A stretch of DNA of 64,000 nucleotides, from contig NZ_JAHTMR010000009.1 in the NCBI RefSeq assembly GCF_019200975.1, forward strand, positions 1 to 64,000, given 5' to 3'. A model generated the notes under the pieces. The model did not search any database and was not told the origin of the DNA. It saw nothing but the letters and a program-made list of their open reading frames with translations. Below are positions 53,652 to 63,662 of this stretch, one piece after another. Position 1 is the first letter of the stretch; each line of letters starts with the position of its first letter. Source of the stretch: Pseudomonas sp. PD9R (GTDB taxonomy: Bacteria > Pseudomonadota > Gammaproteobacteria > Pseudomonadales > Pseudomonadaceae). Made by a program: the position numbers and the translations under genes.

Positions 53652-54854
53652 ATGGCCACTGTCGATACAACTCAAACTGCTGAAACCACACCGGGCAACC
53701 CAAACTCGGGCAAACGCAAATTCATGTTGCTGATCCTCGCCGTAGTCGTCGCGCTCAGTGGCGCGGGTGTCTGGGTTTACCACGATTTTTACGGGCGCTG
53801 GAGCGAAAGCACCGACGACGCCTATGTGAACGGCAACGTGGTATCAATCACGCCGCTGGTCACCGGCACGGTGGTGAGCATCGGCGCCGACGACGGCGAT
53901 CTGGTCCATGAAGGTCAGGTGCTGGTGAACTTCGACCCGAACGATGCCGAAATCGGTCTGCAAAATGCCCAGGCCCAACTGGCGCGCACCGTGCGCCAGG
54001 TGCGTGGCTTGTACAGCAACGTCGACGGCCAGAAGGCCCAGGTCAACGCGCAACAGGCGGAAGTGCAGAAAGCCCAGGACAACTTTAATCGCCGGAAAAA
54101 CCTCGCCGCCGGCGGGGCGATTTCCCAGGAAGAACTGTCCCATGCCCGCGATGACCTGACCTCGGCACAAAACGCCCTGTCCAACGCCAAACAGCAACTG
54201 AAAACCACCAGTGCTTTAGTCGATGACACCGTGATCTCTTCCCACCCGGACGTGATGGCCGCCGCCGCACAACTGCGTCAGGCCTACCTGAACAATGCGC
54301 GCAGCACCTTGATCGCGCCGGTCACCGGTTACGTGGCCAAACGCACGGTGCAGCTCGGTCAGCGTGTGCAACCAGGCACGGCGCTGATGGCGGTGATTCC
54401 GCTGGATCAGCTGTGGATCGACGCCAACTTCAAGGAAACCCAGCTGCGCGACATGCGTATTGGCCAGCCGGTTGAAATTGAAACTGACCTCTACGGCAGC
54501 GACGTGAAATACAGCGGCACTATCGACAGCCTCGGCGCCGGGACCGGTAGCGCGTTTGCCTTGCTGCCGGCGCAGAACGCCACCGGTAACTGGATCAAGA
54601 TCGTCCAGCGCGTACCGGTTCGAATTCACGTCAACGCTGAAGAGCTGGCCAAGCACCCGCTTCGGGTCGGCCTGTCGACCATCGTTGATGTGAATCTGCA
54701 CGACCAGAGCGGCCCGGTACTGGCGCAACAACCGCCACAAAAGGCGTCGTTCAGCACCAACATTTATGACCGCCAATTGGCGGAGGCCGACGCGATGATC
54801 ACTCAACTGATCCACGACAACAGCGCTGCGGTCAGCAAAACCGCGAACCGCTGA
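53652..54854 (+). CDS. EmrA-type periplasmic adaptor (HlyD family)
   Basis: 400 aa. One N-terminal TM (about 24-44; FMLLILAVVVALSGAGVWVYHDF), lipoyl and long alpha-hairpin domain (QAQLARTVRQVRGLYSNVDGQKAQVNAQQAEVQKAQ), barrel with GYVAKRTVQLGQRVQPGTALMAVIP. Membrane fusion protein linking the DHA2 pump to the outer-membrane channel. Starts 15 bp after the channel gene. Confidence 0.92.
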   Translation: MATVDTTQTAETTPGNPNSGKRKFMLLILAVVVALSGAGVWVYHDFYGRWSESTDDAYVNGNVVSITPLVTGTVVSIGADDGDLVHEGQVLVNFDPNDAEIGLQNAQAQLARTVRQVRGLYSNVDGQKAQVNAQQAEVQKAQDNFNRRKNLAAGGAISQEELSHARDDLTSAQNALSNAKQQLKTTSALVDDTVISSHPDVMAAAAQLRQAYLNNARSTLIAPVTGYVAKRTVQLGQRVQPGTALMAVIPLDQLWIDANFKETQLRDMRIGQPVEIETDLYGSDVKYSGTIDSLGAGTGSAFALLPAQNATGNWIKIVQRVPVRIHVNAEELAKHPLRVGLSTIVDVNLHDQSGPVLAQQPPQKASFSTNIYDRQLAEADAMITQLIHDNSAAVSKTANR

Positions 54855-54864
54855 TCACCTCGTC

Positions 54865-54993
54865 CTTGTGGGAGCGAGACTTTGCGGCGAGGGAGCTTGC
54901 TCCCGCCGGGTCGCGAGGCAGCCCCAACGCTTTGCGACTGCTCGCAGCCGAGCGGGAGCAAGCTCCCTCGCCACAAGGGCTCGCTCCCACAGG
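54865..54993. repeat. REP-like complex element
   Basis: About 130 bp with CTTGTGGGAGCGAGACTTTGCGGCGAGGGAGCTTGC facing GCAAGCTCCCTCGCCACAAGGGCTCGCTCCCACAGG. It lies between the EmrA-like and EmrB-like genes and is a variant with GTGGGAGCGAG rather than GTAGGAGCGAG. Confidence 0.75.
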
Positions 54994-55046
54994 GTCTCCT
55001 GTGTCTGTAACAGGCGCAGCGCCAATCATGTTTCAAAGGATTCGCG

Positions 55047-56579
55047 ATGAGCAATAACGCGTCTTTCACGCCTCCCAGCCTGGTGCTCAGTACCATCGGC
55101 CTGTCGCTGGCGACCTTCATGCAAGTGCTCGACACCACCATCGCCAACGTGGCGCTGCCGACCATTTCCGGCAACCTCGGGGTGAGCTCGGAGCAGGGCA
55201 CTTGGGTGATCACTTCGTTCGCGGTCAGCAACGCGATCGCGTTGCCGCTGACCGGTTGGCTCAGCCGGCGTTTCGGCGAGGTCAAGCTGTTCGTCTGGGC
55301 GACGCTGCTGTTCGTGCTGGCTTCGTTTCTGTGCGGGATTTCCACCTCAATGCCGGAACTGGTGGGCTTTCGGGTCCTGCAAGGCGTAGTGGCAGGGCCG
55401 TTGTACCCGATGACCCAGACGCTGTTGATTGCGGTCTACCCCCCGGCAAAACGGGGGATGGCGCTGGCACTGTTGGCAATGGTGACGGTGGTTGCGCCGA
55501 TTGCCGGGCCAATCCTCGGCGGCTGGATCACTGACAGTTACAGCTGGCCGTGGATCTTCTTCATCAACGTGCCGATCGGCCTGTTTGCCGCGTGGGTCGT
55601 GGTGCAGCAGATGAAGAAGCGCCCTGTGGTCACCAGCCGCCAGCCGATGGACTACGTCGGCCTGATTGCCCTGATCATCGGCGTCGGCGCGTTGCAGATC
55701 GTCCTCGACAAGGGCAACGATGCCGACTGGTTTGAATCAACCTTCATCATTGTCGGCACGGCCATTTCGGTGGTCGCCCTGGCGTTCTTCGTGATCTGGG
55801 AAATGACCGACGAACACCCGGTGGTGAATCTGCGGCTGTTTGCCCACCGCAACTTCCGCTACGGCACCATCGTGTTGGTTCTGGGTTATGCCGGGTTCTT
55901 CGGGATCAACCTGATCCTGCCGCAATGGTTGCAGACGCGATTGGGCTACACCGCGACCTGGGCCGGTTTTGCCGTGGCGCCATTGGGTATTTTGCCGGTG
56001 CTACTGTCACCTTTCGTCGGCAAATACGCACCACGATTCGACATGCGAATTCTCGCGGGTGGGGCGTTCCTGGCCATCGGCTTGAGTTGCTTCATGCGCG
56101 CAGGCTTTACCAATGAAGTGGACTTCCAGCACATCGCCCTGGTGCAGCTGTTCATGGGTATTGGTGTGGCACTGTTCTTCATGCCAACCCTGACCATCCT
56201 GCTGTCGGACTTGCCACCGAGCCAGATTGCCGACGGCTCCGGCCTGGCCACGTTCCTGCGGACCTTGGGCGGTAGTTTTGCGGCGTCGTTGACCACCTGG
56301 ATCTGGATTCGTCGGGCCGATCAGCACCACGCTTACTTGACCGAAAGCATCACCCCGTTCGATCCGGCGACCCGCGAGGCGTTGACCCGCCTGGGTGGTG
56401 CGGGGGCCAAGGCCTATACGCAACTGGATCAGACGGTGATCAGTCAGGCCTACATCATGTCTACGGTGGATTATTTCACCTTGCTGGGCTGGATGTTCAT
56501 GGGGCTGATACTGATTGTGTGGCTGGCCAAACCGCCGTTTAGCGCCAAGGCAGGGCCGGCGGCTTCAGCGGGGCATTGA
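55047..56579 (+). CDS. EmrB/QacA-type DHA2 multidrug transporter
   Basis: 510 aa, 14-TM MFS pump of the DHA2 group: LATFMQVLDTTIANVALPTI (motif D1), WLSRRFGEVKLF (motif A), GPILGGWI (motif C). Exports hydrophobic drugs with the adaptor and channel. Last gene of the operon; a 192 bp gap with the REP element separates it from the adaptor. Confidence 0.92.
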   Translation: MSNNASFTPPSLVLSTIGLSLATFMQVLDTTIANVALPTISGNLGVSSEQGTWVITSFAVSNAIALPLTGWLSRRFGEVKLFVWATLLFVLASFLCGISTSMPELVGFRVLQGVVAGPLYPMTQTLLIAVYPPAKRGMALALLAMVTVVAPIAGPILGGWITDSYSWPWIFFINVPIGLFAAWVVVQQMKKRPVVTSRQPMDYVGLIALIIGVGALQIVLDKGNDADWFESTFIIVGTAISVVALAFFVIWEMTDEHPVVNLRLFAHRNFRYGTIVLVLGYAGFFGINLILPQWLQTRLGYTATWAGFAVAPLGILPVLLSPFVGKYAPRFDMRILAGGAFLAIGLSCFMRAGFTNEVDFQHIALVQLFMGIGVALFFMPTLTILLSDLPPSQIADGSGLATFLRTLGGSFAASLTTWIWIRRADQHHAYLTESITPFDPATREALTRLGGAGAKAYTQLDQTVISQAYIMSTVDYFTLLGWMFMGLILIVWLAKPPFSAKAGPAASAGH

Positions 56580-56586
56580 ACCGAAA

Positions 56587-56681
56587 CCTGTAGGAGCGAG
56601 GCTTGCCCGCGAAGGCGGTGTGTCATTCAACTATGATATCGACTGACACACTGCCTTCGCGGGCAAGCCTCGCTCCTACAA
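56587..56681. repeat. REP-like inverted pair
   Basis: CCTGTAGGAGCGAGGCTTGCCCGCGAAGG faces CCTTCGCGGGCAAGCCTCGCTCCTACA. Between the convergent transporter and lpxH genes. Confidence 0.82.
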
Positions 56682-56686
56682 AGAAT

Positions 56687-57433
56687 TCATTCGACAGCCA
56701 GTTGTGGTGGCGGGGCGAAATCAAACGGCGCCAACGCAAACCCGTGTTCATCCACCTGTAACGCCCAGCCCTGACGATCCCAATCGCCCAGCACAATGCG
56801 CCGGGCAGCTTGTTCGCCAAGCTGCAACTTGTGCACGGCAGGCCGGTGGGTATGCCCGTGGATCAGGGTTTTCACCCCGTATTGCTGCATGATCCGCGGA
56901 ATTTCCTCGGGCGTGACATCGACAATTTCATTGGCCTTCATCCGCGTTTGCGCGCGACTTTCGCTGCGCAGCTTGCGCGCCAGTTTGTGGCGCGTGCGCA
57001 AAGGCAGGTTACGCAGGATGAACAGGCTGATCGGGTTACGCAGGTAGCGACGCAGCTTCATGTAGCCGACATCGCGGGTGCAAAGACTATCGCCGTGCAT
57101 CAAAAGCACCGGCTCGCCGTTGAATGGCACGACACTAGGGTCCTTCAGCAGGGTACAACCGGCCTGTTTGCAAAAGGCCTTGCCCAATAGGAAGTCGCGA
57201 TTGCCGTGCATCAGAAAAATGGCCGTGCCGCTGTCGCTGAGTTCGCGCAGGGCCTGGCAGATGGAACGCTGGAACGGCGTCATGGCATCGTCGCCAATCC
57301 ACGCTTCGAAAAAGTCGCCCAGAATGTATAACGCACTCGCCGAGCGGGCGCGTCCGGCGAGCAAATCCAGAAACGCCCGGGTAATGTCCGGGCGCTCCTC
57401 TTCCAGATGCAAGTCTGAAATCAGCAATATCAC
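56687..57433 (-). CDS. lpxH: UDP-2,3-diacylglucosamine diphosphatase
   Basis: 248 aa calcineurin-like metallophosphoesterase: SDLHLEEERPDI, GDFFEAWIGDD, HGNRDFLLGKAFC, HGDSLC and HGHTHRPAVH hold the two-metal ligands. Removes UMP from UDP-2,3-diacylglucosamine in lipid A synthesis at the inner membrane. Its ATG overlaps the ppiB stop by 4 bp, so the two are co-translated. Confidence 0.95.
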   Translation of the reverse strand: MILLISDLHLEEERPDITRAFLDLLAGRARSASALYILGDFFEAWIGDDAMTPFQRSICQALRELSDSGTAIFLMHGNRDFLLGKAFCKQAGCTLLKDPSVVPFNGEPVLLMHGDSLCTRDVGYMKLRRYLRNPISLFILRNLPLRTRHKLARKLRSESRAQTRMKANEIVDVTPEEIPRIMQQYGVKTLIHGHTHRPAVHKLQLGEQAARRIVLGDWDRQGWALQVDEHGFALAPFDFAPPPQLAVE

Positions 57434-57933
57434 TCAATGATCTCGGCTTTCTCGATGATCACGTCGTCTGCTGGTACGTCCTGGTGGCCGGATTTCATGG
57501 TGGTGGAAACACCTTTGATTTTGTCGACAACGTCGGTGCCGGCGGTCACTTTGCCGAATACCGCGTAGCCCCAACCCTGAACGTTCTTGCCGCTGTGGTT
57601 CAGGAAGCTGTTGCCAGCCACGTTGATGAAGAACTGCGCGGAAGCCGAATGCGGCTCCATGGTGCGGGCCATGGCGACGGTGTACTTGTCGTTGGAAAGG
57701 CCGTTGTCAGCTTCGTTCTGGATGCTTGGGCGCTTGTCTTTCTTTTCTTTCATGCCTGGCTCGAAACCGCCGCCCTGGATCATGAAGTTACCGATAACGC
57801 GGTGGAAAACAGTGTTTTCGTAGTGACCGGCTTTGACGTACTCAACGAAGTTGGCCACGGTGATCGGGGCTTTCTCGGCGTTCAGTTCGATGACGATGTC
57901 GCCATGGTTGGTGGTCAGTTTGACTTGGGTCAT
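57430..57933 (-). CDS. ppiB: Peptidyl-prolyl cis-trans isomerase B
   Basis: 167 aa from ATG 57933 (MTQVKLTTNHGDIVI). Cyclophilin fold: VFHRVIGNFMIQGGGFEPGMKEK, AMARTMEPHSASAQFFINVAGNSFLNH. Cytoplasmic form without signal peptide. Two-gene operon with lpxH; divergent from glnS. Confidence 0.95.
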   Translation of the reverse strand: MTQVKLTTNHGDIVIELNAEKAPITVANFVEYVKAGHYENTVFHRVIGNFMIQGGGFEPGMKEKKDKRPSIQNEADNGLSNDKYTVAMARTMEPHSASAQFFINVAGNSFLNHSGKNVQGWGYAVFGKVTAGTDVVDKIKGVSTTMKSGHQDVPADDVIIEKAEIIE

Positions 57934-58196
57934 GATCGGCACTCTTTTTTAACAGCAGTTTTATAAGGAATTCGTGGTTTGGGACACTAAGCCCGCAAAC
58001 CGGTTCAGCCTGTTTCGGCCAAGGAGCGCAGTTTAGCGCGACGGGCGCGAATTTCGAGGCTGTTTTTCATTTGCATCCGATTAAATGCAGCCGTTTTCGG
58101 GCCTGCTCTGTCAGCTGCTTGACGGCATCGGCTATGATAGCGGCTTTGTTTTGTCCGGCCTTTATTACGGCCATGCACTTGTACGCCAAGGATCCT

Positions 58197-59894
<1,698 letters not shown>

Positions 59895-59914
59895 TTTAGT
59901 GCCAAGGATTTAAC

Positions 59915-61297
59915 GTGCTTACGATCTACAACACGCTCACCAAGAGCAAAGAAGTCTTCAAGCCGCTGGATGGCAACAAGGTGCGCATGTACGTGTGCGG
60001 GATGACCGTGTACGACTACTGCCACCTGGGCCACGGCCGCAGCATGGTCGCGTTCGACCTGGTGACCCGCTGGCTGCGCTTCAGCGGCTACGACCTGACT
60101 TATGTGCGCAACATCACCGACATTGACGACAAGATCATCAATCGGGCCAACGAGAACGGCGAGTCGTTCGAAGCCTTGACCGAGCGCATGATCGCGGCGA
60201 TGCACGAAGATGAAGCACGTCTGAACATCAAGAAGCCGGACATGGAGCCGCGTGCCACCGACCATATCCCAGGCATGCACGCGATGATCCAGACCCTGAT
60301 CGACAAGGGTTACGCCTACGCGCCGGGCAATGGCGACGTGTACTACCGCGTCGGCAAGTTCATGGGCTACGGCAAGCTGTCGCGCAAGAAGATCGAAGAT
60401 CTGCGCATCGGCGCGCGCATCGAAGTCGACGAGTCCAAACAGGACCCGTTGGATTTCGTGCTGTGGAAAGCCGCCAAGCCAGGCGAGCCGAGCTGGGAAT
60501 CGCCGTGGGGTGCCGGGCGTCCGGGCTGGCACATCGAGTGCTCGGTGATGTCGACCTGCTGCCTGGGTGAGACGTTCGATATTCATGGCGGTGGCAGCGA
60601 CCTTGAGTTTCCGCACCATGAAAACGAAATCGCCCAGAGCGAAGCAGCCACCGGCAAGACCTACGCCAACGCGTGGATGCATTGCGGCATGATTCGCATC
60701 AATGGCGAGAAGATGTCCAAATCCTTGAACAACTTCTTCACCATTCGCGACGTGCTGGAAAAGTACCATCCGGAAGTCGTGCGTTACCTGCTGGTGTCGA
60801 GCCACTACCGCAGCGCGATCAACTACTCGGAAGACAACCTCAAGGACGCCAAAGGCGCCCTGGAGCGTTTCTACCACGCGTTGAAAGGCCTGCCGAACGT
60901 GGCGCCTGCTGGCGGCGAAGCGTTTGTCGAGCGCTTCACCCAAGTGATGAACGACGACTTCGGCACGCCGGAAGCTTGTGCAGTGCTGTTCGAGATGGTG
61001 CGAGAGATCAACCGCCTGCGTGAGAGCGATCTGAACGCAGCGGCCGGTCTGGCGGCGCGCTTGAAGGAACTGGCCAGCGTACTGGGTGTGTTGCAGCTTG
61101 AAGCCGATGACTTCCTGCAAGCCGGCGCCGAAGGGCGTGTCGATGCAGCTGAGGTTGACGCGCTGATTGCTGCGCGTCTGGCGGCGCGTGCCGGTAAGGA
61201 CTGGGCCGAATCCGATCGCATCCGCGACCAGCTCACCGCCATGGGCGTGGTGCTGGAGGACGGCAAGGGCGGCACGACGTGGCGTTTGGCTGACTGA
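59915..61297 (+). CDS. cysS: Cysteinyl-tRNA synthetase
   Basis: 460 aa, GTG start at 59915, 20 bp after glnS. Class I synthetase: YVCGMTVYDYCHLGHGRS (zinc Cys and HIGH-type), GWHIECSVMSTCCLG with further zinc ligands, and KMSKSLNNF. Likely an operon with glnS, ending at the terminator near 61319. Confidence 0.96.
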   Translation: MLTIYNTLTKSKEVFKPLDGNKVRMYVCGMTVYDYCHLGHGRSMVAFDLVTRWLRFSGYDLTYVRNITDIDDKIINRANENGESFEALTERMIAAMHEDEARLNIKKPDMEPRATDHIPGMHAMIQTLIDKGYAYAPGNGDVYYRVGKFMGYGKLSRKKIEDLRIGARIEVDESKQDPLDFVLWKAAKPGEPSWESPWGAGRPGWHIECSVMSTCCLGETFDIHGGGSDLEFPHHENEIAQSEAATGKTYANAWMHCGMIRINGEKMSKSLNNFFTIRDVLEKYHPEVVRYLLVSSHYRSAINYSEDNLKDAKGALERFYHALKGLPNVAPAGGEAFVERFTQVMNDDFGTPEACAVLFEMVREINRLRESDLNAAAGLAARLKELASVLGVLQLEADDFLQAGAEGRVDAAEVDALIAARLAARAGKDWAESDRIRDQLTAMGVVLEDGKGGTTWRLAD

Positions 61298-61318
61298 TTG
61301 CTGTTTTAGATTCAAACA

Positions 61319-61348
61319 AAACCCGCCTTGTGCGGGTTTTTGTTTTTT
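61319..61348 (+). terminator. Intrinsic terminator of glnS-cysS
   Basis: Stem AAACCCGC/GCGGGTTT, 5-nt loop CTTGT, then TTGTTTTTT; 22 bp after the cysS stop. Confidence 0.92.
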
Positions 61349-61432
61349 CAAGATCAAAAGATCGCAGCCTTCGGCAGCTCCTGCATGAATTCCCTGTAGG
61401 AGCTGCCGAAGGCTGCGATTTTTTGATCTTTG
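61349..61432. repeat. REP-like inverted pair
   Basis: CAAGATCAAAAGATCGCAGCCTTCGGCAGCTCCTGC and CTGTAGGAGCTGCCGAAGGCTGCGATTTTTTG, between cysS and the activator gene. Confidence 0.82.
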
Positions 61433-61435
61433 TTT

Positions 61436-63292
61436 CTAATCGCCCGACTGACGCAGCCGCTTGTAAAGGGTATTCCTGCTCACCCCCAACCTGCGAGCCA
61501 GATGAGAGATATTCCCCCCAACCGCCTCCAACTGCCGATTCAAATCCTCGGCATCATCAAGATCCACCGCCAGCGGTTCCGGTGAATCCACCGGCTCCAT
61601 CTCCAGATCGACAAAAAAATCATCCGGCAAATGCTCCAGACGTACCGGTTGTTCCTCGGCCATGGCCAGCGCCACCTGCATCACACTGCTGACCTGACGC
61701 AAATTCCCCGGCCACGGGTGCCGGCCAAACAATTCCATTACCTCACGGCTCAACCCAGCCCATTGGCTCGGTTCACGGTGCTGTTCCCACAGGCGCTTGA
61801 ACAGCGCCTCTTTATCGCTGCGCTCCCTCAACGGAGGCAATTCGAGGGTCAACCCGCCGATGCGGTAATACAAATCTTCGCGGAAACGCCCCAGTTGCAC
61901 CTGCTCGCGCAGGGAACGGTTGGTCGCAGAAATGATGCGGATATCCACCGGGAACAACTCACTGCTGCCCACCGGTTGTACGCAGCGTTCCTGCAACACG
62001 CGCAGTAAGCGCGCCTGCGTTGGCAGCGGCATGTCACCGATTTCATCGAGGAACAGCGTGCCTTTATCGGCCTTGCGGATCAGGCCGATGCTGCCTTTCT
62101 GGTTGGCTCCGGTAAACGCGCCTTTCTCGTAGCCGAACAGCTCCGACTCGACGAGTTCGGCGGGGATCGCTGCACAGTTGACGGCAATGAACGCCTGTTT
62201 GTTGCGGGAGCTGGCCTGATGCAGGGCTTTGACGAACACCTCTTTACCGACCCCGGTTTCACCGTGGATCAACAACGGAATGTCTTTTTCCAGCAAGCGC
62301 TCGGCCTGACGCACGGCCTTTTCCACGCGGCTGTCGCCAAAATGCAGAGTATTGAGGTTGATCGGTGCCGCTGCCGGGTTTGCTACTTCGGGTTGGAACT
62401 TCTTGGGTTCTGCAAACAGCCTTGGCTGAATCGGTGCCTGCTTCGGTCGTTTCAGCAGGCACTGGAAACGGTTGCGTCCGGAAGCCTGGAGAGCGAAGGG
62501 CAGGCCTTCGGGCTGATTCAGCAACTCCAGCAGCGAGACCTTGAACAGGCTCTCGACGCTGACCCGCGACAGGCGGATGCCCAACAGATTGTCGGCCCGG
62601 CGATTGGCCGACAGTATCTGGCCGCTCTCATCGAAAATCAGCAGCCCGGCCCACTGGCTGTCGAGGTTGTTCAGGCCGGTGTTGAAGGTCAGCTGAAAAT
62701 GCTGGCCATGGAACAGGTTGAGAATCAGCCGGTTTTCCACGGTCTGACTCATCATCTTGACCATGCCCAACGTATGGGATGGCGGCAGGTAGCTGTCGCT
62801 GGACACGTCCAGCACCGCAATGACCTTGCGCTCGGCATCGAAAATCGGCGCAGCGGAACCGGTCATGAAACGGTTGGCCTTGAGGAAGTGTTCATCGTGT
62901 TCGATATGCACTGCCTGCTCGCAGGCCAGAGCGGTGCCGATGGCGTTGGTGCCGCTGCAACGCTCCATCCAGCTGGCGCCGGCGCTGAAACCACGGGTCA
63001 GGCTCGGCTCGATGAAGCGCTGGGTGCCCCAGGAAGTGAGTACCTGGCCCTGATTGTCGGCGAGCATGATCAGGCAATTGGAATTGCTCAGGATGTTCTC
63101 GTAATACGGCAGCACTTCCTGATGGGTGGTTTGCACCAGCGAATGCTGGCTCTCCAGCAACTGCGCAATGCCATCGGCCGGCAGCTGATCGAACGCCGGT
63201 GCGTTCTGATGATCAAGGCCGAACGCGCGGCAACGAGACCAGGAATCCTGGATGACGGCGTCGTGGGAGAGCGGTGAGGCAGGTACGGCCAT
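61436..63292 (-). CDS. Sigma-54 enhancer-binding activator, AcoR type
   Basis: 618 aa. N-terminal GAF sensor (about 55-190), a PAS-like segment (215-260), AAA+ sigma-54 domain with Walker A GETGVGKE (344-351), GAFTGA (391-396) and Walker B TLFLDEIGD (412-420), and a C-terminal Fis-type HTH NISHLARRLGVSRNTLYKRLRQSGD. Divergent from an ABC-transporter operon preceded by a sigma-54 promoter and seven TGTTCA-type hexamers, so it probably activates that operon. Inducer unknown; AcoR-like proteins sense small alcohols/ketones. Confidence 0.92.
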   Translation of the reverse strand: MAVPASPLSHDAVIQDSWSRCRAFGLDHQNAPAFDQLPADGIAQLLESQHSLVQTTHQEVLPYYENILSNSNCLIMLADNQGQVLTSWGTQRFIEPSLTRGFSAGASWMERCSGTNAIGTALACEQAVHIEHDEHFLKANRFMTGSAAPIFDAERKVIAVLDVSSDSYLPPSHTLGMVKMMSQTVENRLILNLFHGQHFQLTFNTGLNNLDSQWAGLLIFDESGQILSANRRADNLLGIRLSRVSVESLFKVSLLELLNQPEGLPFALQASGRNRFQCLLKRPKQAPIQPRLFAEPKKFQPEVANPAAAPINLNTLHFGDSRVEKAVRQAERLLEKDIPLLIHGETGVGKEVFVKALHQASSRNKQAFIAVNCAAIPAELVESELFGYEKGAFTGANQKGSIGLIRKADKGTLFLDEIGDMPLPTQARLLRVLQERCVQPVGSSELFPVDIRIISATNRSLREQVQLGRFREDLYYRIGGLTLELPPLRERSDKEALFKRLWEQHREPSQWAGLSREVMELFGRHPWPGNLRQVSSVMQVALAMAEEQPVRLEHLPDDFFVDLEMEPVDSPEPLAVDLDDAEDLNRQLEAVGGNISHLARRLGVSRNTLYKRLRQSGD

Positions 63293-63346
63293 GGCAGTCG
63301 ATCTCTGAACAAACTTTATTGTTTTTATAAGTGCTTAAGCGCAACC

Positions 63347-63430
63347 CCTGTAGGAGCTGCCGCAGGCTGCGACCTTTTGATTTTTTTACAAACAAGATCA
63401 AAAGATCGCAGCCTGCGGCAGCTCCTACAT
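63347..63430. repeat. REP-like inverted pair
   Basis: CCTGTAGGAGCTGCCGCAGGCTGCGACCTTTTG faces GATCGCAGCCTGCGGCAGCTCCTACA. It lies just upstream of the TGTTCA array, between the divergent genes. Confidence 0.82.
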
Positions 63431-63467
63431 GGCCCGCGCGAGCCGAGCAAAAGCATGCGTAGAGTGT

Positions 63468-63537
63468 TGTTCACTATTGTTCATTGTCAATCGTTCAGGT
63501 GTTCAGTTGTTCATTCACGATTGTTCATTTCTGTTCA
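63468..63537 (+). promoter_or_regulatory. Array of seven TGTTCA-like hexamers, probable enhancer
   Basis: TGTTCA at 63468, 63478, 63500, 63508, 63522 and 63532, with CGTTCA at 63492; all on the plus strand. Start-to-start spacings are 10, 14, 8, 8, 14, 10, symmetric about 63500. A further TGTTCC is at 63552. The array ends 65 bp before the sigma-54 promoter, the normal distance for an enhancer. Binding by the AcoR-type protein is inferred. Confidence 0.78.
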
Positions 63538-63601
63538 GCAACGAATGTGGTTGTTCCTCTGTTTTCGAATATTCCAAGCCAGATCAAAGGCTTGCGATTC
63601 T

Positions 63602-63617
63602 TGGCACGAATGTCGCT
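63602..63617 (+). promoter_or_regulatory. Sigma-54 promoter of the ABC operon
   Basis: TGGCACGAATGTCGCT: GG, 10 bp, GC spacing, matching TGGCACnnnnnTTGC except at one position. Start predicted about 12 nt downstream; ATG 63663 follows 46 bp after the box. Confidence 0.85.
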
Positions 63618-63662
63618 ATATCGCTCCGGTCGCTTGACTCCAAAAATAAAAAAGGCCGAGCC

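Noticed and set aside
58119..58138. TTGACG...TATGAT as a glnS sigma-70 promoter
   Set aside because: Only 8 bp separate the two boxes, too short for a -35/-10 pair; the TATGAT alone might be an extended -10 but is not secure.
61330..61692. Short frames coding peptides like KIKRSQPSAAPT or KDRSLRQLL in several gaps
   Set aside because: These are translations of REP elements, which give the same peptides at many sites (also 3209, 24418, 40079, 63377), not genes.
63468..63537. Regular hexamers as a CRISPR or iteron array
   Set aside because: Units are 6 bp with 2-8 bp gaps, no spacers of CRISPR size and no cas or rep gene; the sigma-54 context explains them better as an enhancer.
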